From positions 13,733,001-13,797,000 of the forward strand of contig JAVHKY010000004.1 of the NCBI GenBank assembly GCA_035079385.1: DNA of 64,000 nt. The letters are read 5' to 3'. Position numbers and translations under genes: made by a program. Origin of the DNA: Aspidiotus rigidus (lineage: Eukaryota > Arthropoda > Insecta > Hemiptera > Diaspididae). Shown here one piece after another: positions 1 through 10,557 of the stretch (positions are counted from its first letter, which is position 1; every line of letters begins with the position of its first letter). The notes below the pieces were generated by a model. That model worked only from the letters and a program-made list of their open reading frames with translations. It had not been told where the DNA came from and ran no database searches.

Positions 1-2289
1 ACCAGCATGTTCCCAGAAACTGAAATTCGACTGTTAATCATCCAAATTAAATCGATTGCTACTTCTTCTCATACATTAGCGAAGTTCTAGAAGTAATGCA
101 ATGATGACGCATGTACTTCTAGAACATTCTTGATTTTTAGCGATATTTTTTAAAAGAAAATTTCATATTTTTAGTGTCTCATCGTACGAAGACGCGAGCT
201 CTTTCTTCTGCATCAAGAATAAGAAACGTGGCGCGGCGGCAATACATAATTGATGATATTTTAGTAGCTTCCTTTTGATCGTCTATGCAAGCATAATTGT
301 CTGGCAATTATGCGGGAATGGTGCCAAAGTGCGACGCTGGTAACCACGCACGAATATGACAACTATTCTGCGGCAAATATCAAAAGGCTACAGGAGTAAA
401 CGAGCTTTGCTTAATCAATTAATTACCTATAGGATTGCGGGCTCATTGTTTCGTAATTGTATTCGGGTAAAGAAGATTTTACAGAAGGAGAGGAGAAATG
501 CTTTCTCCACGAAACGGAATCTTCCGTTTACCATTTGCTGAGTTTTTTTCTTTCCTTTGCTTTTTATTTTTTTAATTTAGTTTTCTTGCATCACACCACG
601 ATCAATGAACGTCTTATTTTTCCGAGAGTATAGTTTAAAATCAGTTCTAATAATAAAGAGAACAAACAAGTAGATTCGATATCAAGTGCGTAGAAAAAAA
701 AAATTTCTTACGCCTAAGTAAATTTGTTTGTTCTTTATTGTTAGTGTTATGAATGATACACCTAAAAATAGAAATTTTAATCCAACGTATTGAAATCAGC
801 TATCAAACTTAGTTCATATTCCGGGGCAGTGATCCCAGGCCCCTTCTGTGAATTTAGATTTTGACTCGCAAATAGTCTCAGTAATTTGTGTCAATTCGGG
901 CCAACAATTTAAGAAATTGTACATCACGGCCGTATTTCCCGATATTCCCCATTCCTGTATTGGAGGACCAGCACTAACCCAAAGATGAAGTAGCCCCAAA
1001 AATTGTTCTCAATTTGTGTCTGTGTACCACCACTTTCAGAGTTTGTGTCCCACTCCTATCCTCTGTAGAACCCATTGAAGTTGGCGTAGAAATCCTTCTC
1101 AATTTGGGTTTTCACCTGATGGTATTCTCAAAATATGAGGGTTAATTTGCGCATATTCATCTACAAAATTCTCTCTATACTACAATCCCAAAATAAGTTT
1201 CAAGATGAAACTGTCTCGAAAAATTGCTGTCAGTTTCAAATTTTTTTTTACGAGTTCTTCAGTTTTAGACACAAGAAAAACTTTTGCAACGGTCTTCACT
1301 CATCGATTGGTGAATTTCTACAACACAGTAACTTAAACTGGCTGATTATTTCTAATAGGCGTGGACCGTCAGCACACACAGCCTCGAAAATGTAGAGATA
1401 TTGCTAATGTTGCATATCCGTCGTATTTTTGAACGAAAATAATATTGTATTTACAGTCGCGAAAGATCGTCGAAAAAGCGATGAAGAAACTTCCGTTGAA
1501 AAATCATAACATTGATAACGGGCGGTCTACCATATTATATCGCTTAAAATGAGAGAGCGAAAAAAATATTTGTGCCCGTAAATTACGAAGCACGAGCGCA
1601 GTGTGGGCGGTAGTATATATCTAAAGGGAATTCGCGGTGAAGTTTTACAACAACAGTTATACACATCAGTCATCCCTTAAGCTTTTGCCCGAAATAATCA
1701 AATTCATGGGAGGTCAACAGAGCGTAAAACGCAAACTTGAGTGCGACGTTTCATTGTTCCGGTATTTTAGATACGGTTCGCTAATTTTTCGACAGCGATA
1801 TTTCCCCTCTCCTCCCTACTATCGTCGTCAGATTGTCCTTTTTGCTCTCGCGTTTTTTTCCACTTTCATTCACGCTCTTTATTCGCTGCGTATCCTTTTT
1901 CATTTTTCATTTTGATATTATTTACATTGCTTCATCAAGTTGAATAAAAATTTACAATGTGATGCAGCGTGATTAGAATGGCAAAAACTCCGTCTTTGCT
2001 AAATAAGTTTTTCGTCTCGAGTCATCTACGAGTATAAGTTGCGCAGCGTTGAGCATATCACCGTGACTTATGCAAAGGTACTCCACTTGCGTTAACCAGG
2101 TTTGGAAATGGGGCGCACGATTTTGTCAATCGGTGGAAGTGCGCAATGAATACAAACGGTCAGGTCATTCCTGGGAAAATATTCAATGATAATTCTGTTC
2201 TAGGTTCGAACAGGGATGCGAGACAGAAGTTGAAGATATCGGATTGAGGAAAAAGCTAGGGGTGATGAGGTATACTCGCGAAGAGTAAA
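1..2289. other. Unassigned AT-rich sequence
   Basis: I see no gene here. Open frames are short (the longest is 92 codons at 1637-1915 plus) and have no recognisable domain, splice context or compositional bias. There are no obvious tandem repeats. It may be intergenic or intronic host DNA. Confidence 0.4.
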
Positions 2290-2401
2290 AGCACGGATAC
2301 AAAAACAGCAACCCAGCGCTTTCGGCTAAACAGCCATTCTCGAGGTATAGAAAGCGACTGAACCCAACACCAACGAGAAGAAGTAACGTCGAAGAGGTCA
2401 T
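2290..2401 (-). mobile_element. PLE-A-like 3'-end fragment, inverted
   Basis: Read on the minus strand, this carries the 3' signature shared by the other family-A PLE copies in this window: GAATGGCTGTTTAGCC, then GAAAGCGCT, preceded by a diverged version of the stretch found just after the stop codon at 6428-6470. It directly precedes the plus-strand N-terminal PLE fragment, so this remnant too shows an inverted 3' end in front of a sense piece. It is old and short. Confidence 0.55.
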
Positions 2402-3096
2402 GACTGAACCAGCGAGGAGGTGGGTTCACTTGATGTAACCACCAGGCTTAACCTCCTGATGCATTCTCAACTCTCTAGCCCATTCCATCACGGTGAGTTC
2501 GATCCTTTTATTCATTCTATAAATGATGTTTGTCGCGACTTTGAGCTACAATTAAAGGAAAGGAAAAATCGGAAACTTATCTCCCTCCTGAGCTCTAAGG
2601 TTAGGGATGGCGAATTAGGTCGTGTTGACGATGGTATCATTCAGAAATTTCAGCCGCGTGTCATAAATCACAGCAAAACGGAGTTTGACCGTGATAAGCT
2701 GACTCTTCTGGAGAAAGGATTGAAATTTGGGTTCCCCCTCTAAAAAATCAGGAGACATTAGCAAACGTTGTGGCTGATTTAGCAGTGAAAATCGGCCCTG
2801 GTGTGAATACCCAGAAAAAATGTATCGAAATGGTCCGTAGTACTCCCCTCCCTTGCATAAACGATACAGGGAATGAATTGATCATAGGTCTGAGGTGGAA
2901 GATTAGGGAGGAGAGGTCAGTTATTACTAAAGCTGACAAAGGGAATACCGTCGTAGTTATGGAGAAGTCTCCCTACGTCTTCAAGGTCTATGACGTGCTT
3001 GGCCAATGTGGGGCTAAGGAGAAACTCCATTTCAATTTTCCAAAATTTAGAGGATACTTTCAGGGCTTCCATAAATTTCGATCAAGTGAGTTATGA
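2402..3096 (+). pseudogene. PLE N-terminal fragment (broken)
   Basis: Two reading-frame pieces encode the region upstream of the reverse transcriptase of a Penelope-like element. The first (2420-2743) has VTTRLNLLMHSQL and DRDKLTLLEKGLKFG. The second (2770-3096) has IGPGVNT, a conserved RTP.PC-type segment and the PLE hallmark TKADKGNTVVVMEKS. The same motifs occur in the copy on the minus strand near 44.7-45.4 kb. A stop and a frame change near 2743 separate the pieces. RT motifs A-C and the GIY-YIG domain are missing, so it encodes no active enzyme. Homology fades after NFPKF near 3055-3095. Confidence 0.75.
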
Positions 3097-3689
3097 CAGA
3101 TGATTGAAAACAGAGAAGATTGCTACAATTGCGGAAGGTTTGACGACCTCAAGACTTTCTTTGGCGATTTGTATAAGGTAGTGGATGTGGGAAGTTTTCG
3201 TTGCTGGTCTGAAAATATAAGGAAAGATGGAAATCAGGATGGTTTAATGAAAAATAGAGCTGGATGTGCCTCTACAGAGATGGAATCCAGAAAAGTTTTG
3301 CTGATGAACTGTGCTTCATGCCTTTCGAGTTGGTGCCATTTATAATTAGAAATTAAATTCTCAGGTCGGGTACCAAATACGCCAGTTTACTCCTCAGTCA
3401 ACACTTCTTCAAATTTCACTTATGAAGTCACATGCTGATAACATAACATTTCACTCAGACTTTCCAACTTTTCCTGACATCTCGTTCTGATTTTTGTAAG
3501 TCTTAACCCAAAAATCATCCTATAAGGACGTAATATCCTTGTCAAGCCCTCCTAAAGCTTGTAAATTTTTGTAAATCCCCAATACGTTTTTAAATTTTAT
3601 GATTGTTCGAGTACATATTTTAAAGGGTAATATATACTCAAACAAGTTCAGAATTACGGAATCCACAAGGAATGTTTTTTTTTTTTAAT
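3097..3689. other. Unassigned flank between PLE copies
   Basis: No recognisable gene. The 81-codon frame at 3100-3345 matches nothing I know. A T-run lies at 3675-3686, just left of the palindromic PLE. Confidence 0.4.
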
Positions 3690-3701
3690 TAGCCAGGGTC
3701 T
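3690..3701. repeat. Candidate target-site duplication, left copy
   Basis: TAGCCAGGGTCT here is repeated exactly at 6608-6619 and the pair brackets the palindromic PLE. On the minus strand the right copy lies in an older PLE frame (…QETLA) and the base triplet following the left copy continues it as N, as in the related QETLAN at 2751-2770. That fits insertion into an older PLE. On the right, 35 bp of unexplained sequence separates the arm end from the repeat. Confidence 0.5.
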
Positions 3702-3769
3702 AAACAATAAAGAGGAATACTCCGACGTGGAGTAAAAAATGCAAACCGCAGAAAAAATGAAAATACGAC

Positions 3770-3800
3770 GAGCGCTTTCGGTTAAACAACCATCTTCGGG
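3770..3800 (-). ncRNA. Hammerhead-ribozyme-like motif (PLE-A, left arm)
   Basis: This is the mirror copy of 6472-6502. It reads CCGAAGA, U, stem GGUU-GUUU-AACC, GAAA, then GCGCUC. PLEs are known to carry minimal type I hammerheads in their terminal repeats. Only U4 to C departs from the core CUGANGA. Confidence 0.45.
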
Positions 3801-3844
3801 CCTGAAATGAAAGCAACTGACGAACAAAAGAGAAGAACGAGGTA

Positions 3845-4949
3845 TTAAGATCGTCCAAACGAGAAATCACGGTGTGAGTCATAAACAAGTTCGATCAGGC
3901 CATCTTCCGGAATATACGAATTAAGAACAGTGATACCGTCAGTGTTGAGATGACGAATTATCTCTATATTCTCGAGGGCGATACGCTTACGGTAGGAATT
4001 CTCCTTATGGAGGAGCTTTTCGGATCCCTCACGGAAGCTGTGGCCACTGTTTATTAAGTGATCGGCGAAAGCTGACTCCCCCAAGTGTCCCTTCTTCCAA
4101 GACTTCAGGTGCTCAGCTACTCGAACTTTCATTTGGCGGCTGGTCTCACCAATATAAAAGCCTCCACAATCCTCACACTCCAACTTATACACACCACTCC
4201 TCTCATCAACAGGTATGGGGTCCTTCAGTCTCACAAACAACCTCTTGACTGTGGTAGGGTTGTAAAACGCGGGTCTGAAGCCAAACGGGCGAAGGGCCCG
4301 ACCCAATTGCTGGGAGAACTTCCCCAAGAAAGGGAGACTGATCCAACGCAAACGGCGATCACGGATCGTGTCTCGGGGGAGGGAGGTGGTGGAATCCAGG
4401 AGGCCCCTCGTAACTTTCCTCCGAACCATCACGTCAACATCAACATTGACCCCATTCACTCTGGCCAGGTGTTTTATTGTGATTAACTCTTTCTTGAAGG
4501 CAGACTGACTCAAAGGAATACGAGTCAGTCTGTGAACTAGGCTATGAAGAGCAGCCATCTTGTGAGCAACAGGACCGAACGAACCACCGTGGACTAAAAC
4601 ATCGGTCGTAGTATCTTTCCTGTAAATTCCAAACTTATGGATACCGTCTATTATAGAGATCGATAAATCCAAAAAGTTAATGGAAAATACCCCTACTTCC
4701 AACGTAAATTTGATGGAAGGGTACCAGGAATTGAGATACCTCAGAAACTCACCAAGGAGATCTGGGTGACCAGTCCAGGTACATAGAACGTCATCAACGT
4801 ACCTGTGCCAATAATGAATATGATTAAGTAACACCTGGTCCGAGGAAAAGAGGTCAAGTTCAAACTTAGACATGAAGATTTCGGATATGAGAGAGCCTAG
4901 TGGTGATCCAATGGGGATCCCTACCTCGTCAGGGAACTCGAAAAATTTC
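3845..4949 (-). pseudogene. PLE-A C-terminal RT plus GIY-YIG, inverted partial copy
   Basis: This encodes the C-terminal 368 residues of the same protein as the plus copy: FFEFPDEVG onward, RT motif B (GIPIGSPLGSL), motif C (HRYVDDVLCTW), the thumb region and the GIY-YIG endonuclease (SGVYKLECEDC … FYIGETSRQ). Upstream of 4949 the frame runs on into the opposite strand of the sense copy for about 47 codons, giving a chimeric, non-natural N-terminus. RT motif A and the fingers are missing, so it should not be a working polymerase. Its value is as the antisense arm of the palindrome. Confidence 0.85.
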
Positions 4950-4951
4950 TC

Positions 4952-6427
4952 TTGTACGGGCTGCCTAAAGTGCATAAGAACAATACCCCGATGCGACCCG
5001 TTGTTTCTTTCGTCTCCTCTCCTACCTACCTCCTTGCTAAATTCCTTGACCGTTGGTTCAAAAATCGTATCGATTTTGAATCCCCTCATTCGGTCTTGAA
5101 TTCGGCCTCTTTAACTGACGTCCTCAAGGATGTAAGCCTTCCCCCGGGAACGACCATCTGCTCGTTTGATGTTGTTGGTTTGTTCCCGAATATTCCTAAG
5201 GCTGCTACTATCCAGCGTATGGGTGAGCTACTCGTCAAAGCCAACATTCCTCATAATGAGCTTCACGAATTCTTCGATCTTCTTAATACTTGCTGGTCCC
5301 CTAACTATTGTAAATTTGAAGGGAAATTTTTCGAGTTCCCTGACGAGGTAGGGATCCCCATTGGATCACCACTAGGCTCTCTCATATCCGAAATCTTCAT
5401 GTCTAAGTTTGAACTTGACCTCTTTTCCTCGGACCAGGTGTTACTTAATCATATTCATTATTGGCACAGGTACGTTGATGACGTTCTATGTACCTGGACT
5501 GGTCACCCAGATCTCCTTGGTGAGTTTCTGAGGTATCTCAATTCCTGGTACCCTTCCATCAAATTTACGTTGGAAGTAGGGGTATTTTCCATTAACTTTT
5601 TGGATTTATCGATCTCTATAATAGACGGTATCCATAAGTTTGGAATTTACAGGAAAGATACTACGACCGATGTTTTAGTCCACGGTGGTTCGTTCGGTCC
5701 TGTTGCTCACAAGATGGCTGCTTTTCATAGCCTAGTTCACAGACTGACTCGTATTCCTTTGAGTCAGTCTGCCTTCAAGAAAGAGTTAATCACAATAAAA
5801 CACCTGGCCAGAGTGAATGGGGTCAATGTTGATGTTGACGTGATGGTTCGGAGGAAAGTTACGAGGGGCCTCCTGGATTCCACCACCTCCCTCCCCCGAG
5901 ACACGATCCGTGATCGCCGTTTGCGTTGGATCAGTCTCCCTTTCTTGGGGAAGTTCTCCCAGCAATTGGGTCGGGCCCTTCGCCCGTTTGGCTTCAGACC
6001 CGCGTTTTACAACCCTACCACAGTCAAGAGGTTGTTTGTGAGACTGAAGGACCCCATACCTGTTGATGAGAGGAGTGGTGTGTATAAGTTGGAGTGTGAG
6101 GATTGTGGAGGCTTTTATATTGGTGAGACCAGCCGCCAAATGAAAGTTCGAGTAGCTGAGCACCTGAAGTCTTGGAAGAAGGGACACTTGGGGGAGTCAG
6201 CTTTCGCCGATCACTTAATAAACAGTGGCCACAGCTTCCGTGAGGGATCCGAAAAGCTCCTCCATAAGGAGAATTCCTACCGTAAGCGTATCGCCCTCGA
6301 GAATATAGAGATAATTCGTCATCTCAACACTGACGGTATCACTGTTCTTAATTCGTATATTCCGGAAGATGGCCTGATCGAACTTGTTTATGACTCACAC
6401 CGTGATTTCTCGTTTGGACGATCTTAA
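4952..6427 (+). CDS. Penelope-like RT-GIY-YIG polyprotein, 5'-truncated
   Basis: This is the longest intact PLE frame here (491 codons; the first codon is TTG at the truncation junction, not a natural start). In order: YGLPKVHK and MRPVVS (fingers, residues 2-18), SFDVVGLFPNIP (motif A, 71-82), GIPIGSPLGSL (motif B, 134-144), HRYVDDVLCTW (motif C with YVDD, 172-182), INFLDLSISI (214-223), a thumb/linker, then a GIY-YIG nuclease with GVYKL (376-380), FYIGETSRQ (388-396), R400 and candidate catalytic Glu450. In PLEs the RT copies element RNA from a nick and GIY-YIG is thought to make the nick. The N-terminal region seen at 2.4-3.1 kb and 44.7-45.8 kb is missing. The frame has no internal stop, consistent with youth. 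Confidence 0.9.
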   Translation: MYGLPKVHKNNTPMRPVVSFVSSPTYLLAKFLDRWFKNRIDFESPHSVLNSASLTDVLKDVSLPPGTTICSFDVVGLFPNIPKAATIQRMGELLVKANIPHNELHEFFDLLNTCWSPNYCKFEGKFFEFPDEVGIPIGSPLGSLISEIFMSKFELDLFSSDQVLLNHIHYWHRYVDDVLCTWTGHPDLLGEFLRYLNSWYPSIKFTLEVGVFSINFLDLSISIIDGIHKFGIYRKDTTTDVLVHGGSFGPVAHKMAAFHSLVHRLTRIPLSQSAFKKELITIKHLARVNGVNVDVDVMVRRKVTRGLLDSTTSLPRDTIRDRRLRWISLPFLGKFSQQLGRALRPFGFRPAFYNPTTVKRLFVRLKDPIPVDERSGVYKLECEDCGGFYIGETSRQMKVRVAEHLKSWKKGHLGESAFADHLINSGHSFREGSEKLLHKENSYRKRIALENIEIIRHLNTDGITVLNSYIPEDGLIELVYDSHRDFSFGRS

Positions 6428-6471
6428 TACCTCGTTCTTCTCTTTTGTTCGTCAGTTGCTTTCATTTCAGG

Positions 6472-6502
6472 CCCGAAGATGGTTGTTTAACCGAAAGCGC
6501 TC
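6472..6502 (+). ncRNA. Hammerhead-ribozyme-like motif (PLE-A, right arm)
   Basis: The core CCGAAGA (canonical CUGANGA with U4 changed to C) is followed by one U, helix II GGUU/AACC with loop GUUU, GAAA, and the palindromic AGCGCU followed by C, the expected cleavage position. A short helix I (GGC with GUC) is possible. The very short palindromic helix III is typical of PLE hammerheads, which may act as dimers. Activity is uncertain because of U4C. Confidence 0.5.
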
Positions 6503-6607
6503 GTCGTATTTTCATTTTTTCTGCGGTTTGCATTTTTTACTCCACGTCGGAGTATTCCTCTTTATTGTTTAGTATGGATAGCCGTAACTTAAAGGAACGG
6601 ATTCGTG

Positions 6608-6619
6608 TAGCCAGGGTCT
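6608..6619. repeat. Candidate target-site duplication, right copy
   Basis: Exact repeat of 3690-3701 (TAGCCAGGGTCT). It lies inside the older inverted PLE N-terminal fragment that continues to about 6790. Confidence 0.5.
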
Positions 6620-6790
6620 CTTGACTTTTAAAAGGGAGTAGCCCAATTTTCAATCCCTTCTCCAGGAAAGTTAATTCATCGCGATTAAACTCAAATTCAC
6701 TAAAATTTGGAATTGCTGGATAATAACGCACCATCAGCACAGTATTTTTCGTCAACCGTGGCCTTTGAGCTGAGGATGGAAGCAAGTTTT
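6608..6790 (-). pseudogene. PLE N-terminal fragment (insertion target)
   Basis: On the minus strand, frames encode LSSKATVD, NRDELTFLEKGLKIG and KSQETLA, colinear with DRDKLTLLEKGLKFG and NQETLAN in the plus-strand fragment at 2.7 kb. It breaks exactly at the palindromic insertion. Past the left copy of the target duplication only one more matching residue (N) can be read before the sequence becomes a T/A run, so this copy was already truncated or is heavily decayed. Confidence 0.6.
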
Positions 6791-7099
6791 AGTTCCTCGT
6801 GTTTTTTGTAATTCTGTACTCGTTGGAGTATACATTATGTACCTTTTAGATTAATTAGGTTATTAATGGCATCCACCCTGCTTTGATGACGTTATCGATT
6901 GTCAAGACCATCCTCTAGATGAATTGAAGCTAAGTCTCAGTGTTATTGAAGCAAGATTTTATATAAAAGTATTAAAATTCAGGCGGTTTTTTGGACGTTT
7001 ACAAAAACCATGACTTTCTGACAATGAAGTTGCCATTCACACACTTTTTAAGGAGCCATTGAGTATCCATAATTAAGAAAGATTCTCAAAGGAGTAAAA
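6791..7099. other. Unassigned spacer
   Basis: About 310 bp with no recognisable gene or repeat. Confidence 0.35.
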
Positions 7100-7137
7100 G
7101 AGGCAAATGCAAAAACCGCAATAAATTATAACACTGC

Positions 7138-7224
7138 GAGCGCTTTCGGCAAAACTTCCATTATCAAGGTATAGAAAGCGCCACTTTCTGTACCTTGAGA
7201 ATGGCTGTTCAGACGAAAGCGCTC
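7138..7224. repeat. Hairpin of two inverted PLE-A 3' motifs
   Basis: The minus-sense motif at 7138-7168 and the plus-sense motif at 7193-7224 face each other as a near-perfect inverted repeat of about 40 bp: GAGCGCTTTCG… and …CGAAAGCGCTC, with GTATAGAAAG against CTTTCTGTAC at the loop. Each half has the GAAAGCGCTC block of the hammerhead-like element. It is the smallest head-to-head PLE remnant in the window and abuts the LINE fragment on its right. Confidence 0.6.
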
Positions 7225-7244
7225 GAAGTGAGAAGAGTAGAGAA

Positions 7245-8255
7245 TTTTAGGGGAGGAAGGGAGGGATGTGGGGAAACTGGACAATAGACGCGAGAAAGTT
7301 GCTTGTAAGCAATAATGAGCGGAATTGTAGAGGGAGAATGACAGCTTCAGCGCATAGGCCAGGCGTAGAGCTGATGCGCAATGCACGAAGGGCTAAACGT
7401 TGGACTGCAGATTGTTTTGTATCTAGGGATTTTAGGGAGGATTCATTAGTCTGTCTGTAGATAAGGGGATCATCCATAGTTCAGTTGAAATCGGATTAGA
7501 GAGTTGTATCGTTGGAGGAGAAGCTTGCGATTGCAACCAGTGCAAGTGTGGCATAGATATTTGAGGACATTTAGTGAGTTTAAACATTTGCCTTTTAGAA
7601 GTTCGATGGGCGGAGTCCAGGAGTGTTTGGAATCGAACGTAAGGCCAAAAAATTTAGTGAAGGATTGGAGGCTGATATGAAAGTTCTGTAGGAGGAGTTG
7701 GGCGAGTGTCTTATACGGATTATGAGTAGAACGGTTTTTCTGCAAGAAAATTGAAACCGACGATCCGAGGCTCAAAAGTAGACCTTGACGATGGTGAGTT
7801 GGAGAAGACGTACTGCTTTTTTGAAATTTGTAGAAGCGAGGGAGACACTCAAGGCATCCGCAAAAAATGGAGAATGGGAACACAGTTTATTAGATCATTT
7901 ATGGAAATTAGGATGACAGGAACACTCCTAACCTCCCCCTGGGAGGCGCAATTTTAAATATAGCGGAGGAAAGAGTAATGGTTGTCAATTCGAACTGTTA
8001 TGGATCTTTCATAGAGGACGGGCTGGAGGAGGGAGGATAAATTGCCGCAAATGCCTATTTTAAATAATTTAGAGGAAATGTAGTGTCGCCGAACACAGGG
8101 GAACGCTTCCTGAAGATCACAGAATATGGAGTAAAGGGGAGAGTTATTACGAAATGATTCTTCAAGTTGGAGGTTGACGTCGAAGAGGGGTGGTCAAGTG
8201 TTTCTACCTTCACGGAAGCCGCATTGACATGAAGATAGGATGTTAGATTCGAGAA
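7245..8255 (-). pseudogene. LINE RT fragment, decayed copy of the 52-55 kb element
   Basis: Minus-strand frames align in order with the LINE at 52.4-55.6 kb. From 8250 leftward: YSIFCDLQEAFPCVRRH (RT motif A region, next to FFDLQEAFPRVWRH in the other copy), ILINDLIN-like motif B surroundings, LLQNFHISLQSFTKFFGLTF (compare LLGLHFEQKL), CTGCNRKLLLQRYNSLIRFQLNYG (compare KGCNRKLLLLLYKSLIRSKLDYG), then LCAEAVILPLQFRSLLLTSN (compare LCAEAPDPPLHFRRLILTSN). Several frameshifts break it. It lacks the 5' half, most of RNase H and the tail, so it is an old internal fragment. Confidence 0.75.
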
Positions 8256-8850
8256 ATCTTTATTATTCCGGTGTCGAAAAATTTCGATTTCCTCCAGAGC
8301 TGATCGTTTGAAATGCGAATTTTCCCTGTGGAGGAGAACTTAGGACCCCTGTTAGAGACTATGATCACTTTCAATTAAATGGTCAGCAAAAGCCGACTCA
8401 CCTACTTTTCTTTTTTCCCAAGCTTTCCTGTGTTCATCAAGTCTAACTTAGACTCGACGGCTATTCATAACTATACAAACACTGGGGAAATCACCACAAG
8501 CCACCCTATAGACATCCCCCTCTCGGCCATCGGTATGGGGTCTCTTAATTAAACTAAAAGGCTTTCAACAGTATTAGTGCTGTAAAATTCCGGCCGAAAA
8601 CCAAAGGGGGACGGAGGACACGGCTCAACTCCGAAAAAAACTTACCCAGAAACGGCAGTCTGATCCACCGTTTCCCCCTATCAAGGTGCGATTCTCGGGG
8701 GAGGGAGGTCGTAGAATCGAGACATTTTCTTGTAAGTCTCCTACGAACCATAAAGTCAATGTCCACCTTGACCTGATTCACTCTAGCCAGATGCTTTATC
8801 GTCACGAGTTCTTTATGGAAAGCAACCTCACTCAGAGGGATTGAATGTCA
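8256..8850 (-). pseudogene. PLE-A-related C-terminal fragment
   Basis: Minus-strand frames give IKHLARVNQVKVDIDFMVRR, TSLPRES and RLPFLGKF (8554-8805), matching the thumb region of PLE-A. To the left are decayed pieces of the GIY-YIG domain: GESAFADHLIESDHS, LLHRENSHFKRSALEEIEI and a final FRH. Several stops and frameshifts interrupt them. Divergence from the 5-kb copy is high at protein level, so this is an older subfamily or insertion. Confidence 0.75.
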
Positions 8851-10549
8851 TACCCGAAATCGATACCGCAAAAGTATCGATTTAAATCACATGGAAATCG
8901 GTCGCCATTTTGAAATAGTACGGATTGTGGCGATTTTAGTGAACTTTTGACGATCGTGAGACCATTTGTGTAGAACCGTTGTACTCCTCATGTCAAATTC
9001 GAACAATTTTCTTTCTTGTCCATAATTGAACCTTATTATGTTGACTCCATTGGTTCAAAATTTTGAAAACTTCGCCTCTTATCGTTTCAAATGAGAGTTC
9101 CCATGCTTGTATATCAATTTACAATATTGATAGGAAATTTGGTGAGTACTGCTAAGACTTAATCTTTTGCACAGCAAAAATAAATCCGAAATCAACCTGG
9201 ACGGATGAATATTTATGTATGTATTTACACTTATTTCATAAAATCTCATTCTTTACCGTATGAATAATAATTTCTATACGATTACTTGGTTTGAAATGGA
9301 AGAAGCAATATAAATAAGTGCCCAGAGAAAAGCACAGAAAACGTAGTATTTCATAAGTCCCTTCAAGAAGATACGTACACTATATTAACGTCCTTCTTGT
9401 ATGTAGTGTTGTTGACAAAATTATTTGAGGCGCAAGATCATCGCAACTCTGCTATTGGCTTTCGTCGTTACGCGTAATTTGCATCCAAATAGGATGAAAA
9501 GCTTATTCACTATTCTCGTCCTTTTCATCATCCCGAAAATTAACGTCGATTAAAAACAGCTAATGGGGCTCTTTTAAAACGTTTAGAAAATGGATCCTCG
9601 ATGAAGGAACTTAGTTTCGGATGGTCCATTGCCGGTGCGACTGTGGAATTAATTTCATCGATCGTCTTTTCTGTGTACTCAGCGCGTCGCTTTTCATTTT
9701 ATTCAGTTTTACTTCCAACAAGTACGGCTGTGTGTTTTTGAAAATTCCTTCATTATACTTCAACGACGCGACTACCCTTCGGCGATGTGTTCTTCTCTCA
9801 CTTGAAAACGGTAGAAGCATAGGTTTGGCGCGCGATAAATTCGTTCTTTCTCCATAAGTCGCCCTCATTGTTCAAGTCACAAGGGGAGTGAAGACGCTTT
9901 CGAGGCTACAGAGGGCGTAGTCGAAATCTATCGTGGCCAGCATTATCGATAAATTGCCGGCTAGATGTTGTTCGACACACGAAGTGCGCTTTTCGTTTAC
10001 CAGCCGCGGTAATTGAGGACGTGAAATTTTTCACATCATTTGCGAAAATTGGGGAACGACAAATCGTTTTTCAAGAGGACAATCTTCTCCAAATATTTTT
10101 GCGGACGCGAATAACCACGCCTTCGTGTATTTCTTCCGGCGTTTATCGTCTGCTCCTTTCAAGTTCTTACATTAAAGTCGCTTTTTCCAACTTCTCTTTT
10201 TGTATACGAGTATGAACGATCCAGGCGTAGGAACAAGTCGTATAAGATTCTCTTTCGAGGTAGGGACGTAATCTTTCACAAAACTTCAGTAAGTTGACCT
10301 AACCAGGGACCTGACCGTGAAGTAAGAATAAATTTGAACACACGAAATTTGGCCTTTAGGTGGTACTTGTCCTTTATATCACGTATTCAAAAGTTTCAAT
10401 TAATAAACTGAAACCGCAATATCCCCGAATCGGAAATTATCTTTTGAAAAAGAAAGTGCGCCTTAGTATCCGTGTCTCTTGTTTTTTTTTTCTCTCTTTG
10501 ACTGTGAGATAATGGAAATTCATTTTCCTATTTTCTTTGAAAGATCTAG
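8851..10549. other. Unassigned sequence
   Basis: No gene recognised. Overlapping opposite frames of 78-85 codons at 9611-9868 show no known motif. Somewhat CpG-richer around 9.75-10.2 kb, which could be host intergenic or untranslated DNA. Confidence 0.35.
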
Positions 10550-10557
10550 TTCTAGAA

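Larger units (their letters stand above)
3700..6572. mobile_element. Palindromic (head-to-head) PLE-A insertion
   Basis: The left arm 3700-4949 (minus sense) and the right arm 5323-6572 (plus sense) are both 1250 bp and pair without an indel that I could find. I noticed a single mismatch affecting coding, Leu versus Phe in the KMAA(L/F)HS segment. The 373-bp centre (4950-5322) belongs only to the sense copy. Both 3' ends point outward, and each ends in a ribozyme-like motif and a short terminal hairpin (ACTCCACGTCGGAGT). This is not the usual L1 inversion, where the inverted part is upstream element sequence; here the same 3' half occurs twice. It fits two cDNAs primed from both target ends. 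Near-identity of the arms implies a recent event, gene conversion between arms, or an assembly artefact. Confidence 0.85.

Noticed and set aside
3100..3345. 81-codon frame as continuation of the PLE N-terminal region
   Set aside because: It shares no motif with the corresponding region of the other PLE copies; homology ends at about 3095.
4085..4486. 133-codon frame opposite the PLE, found twice (also 5786-6187)
   Set aside because: Antisense shadow of the PLE thumb/GIY-YIG coding region, identical in both arms because the arms are inverse copies.
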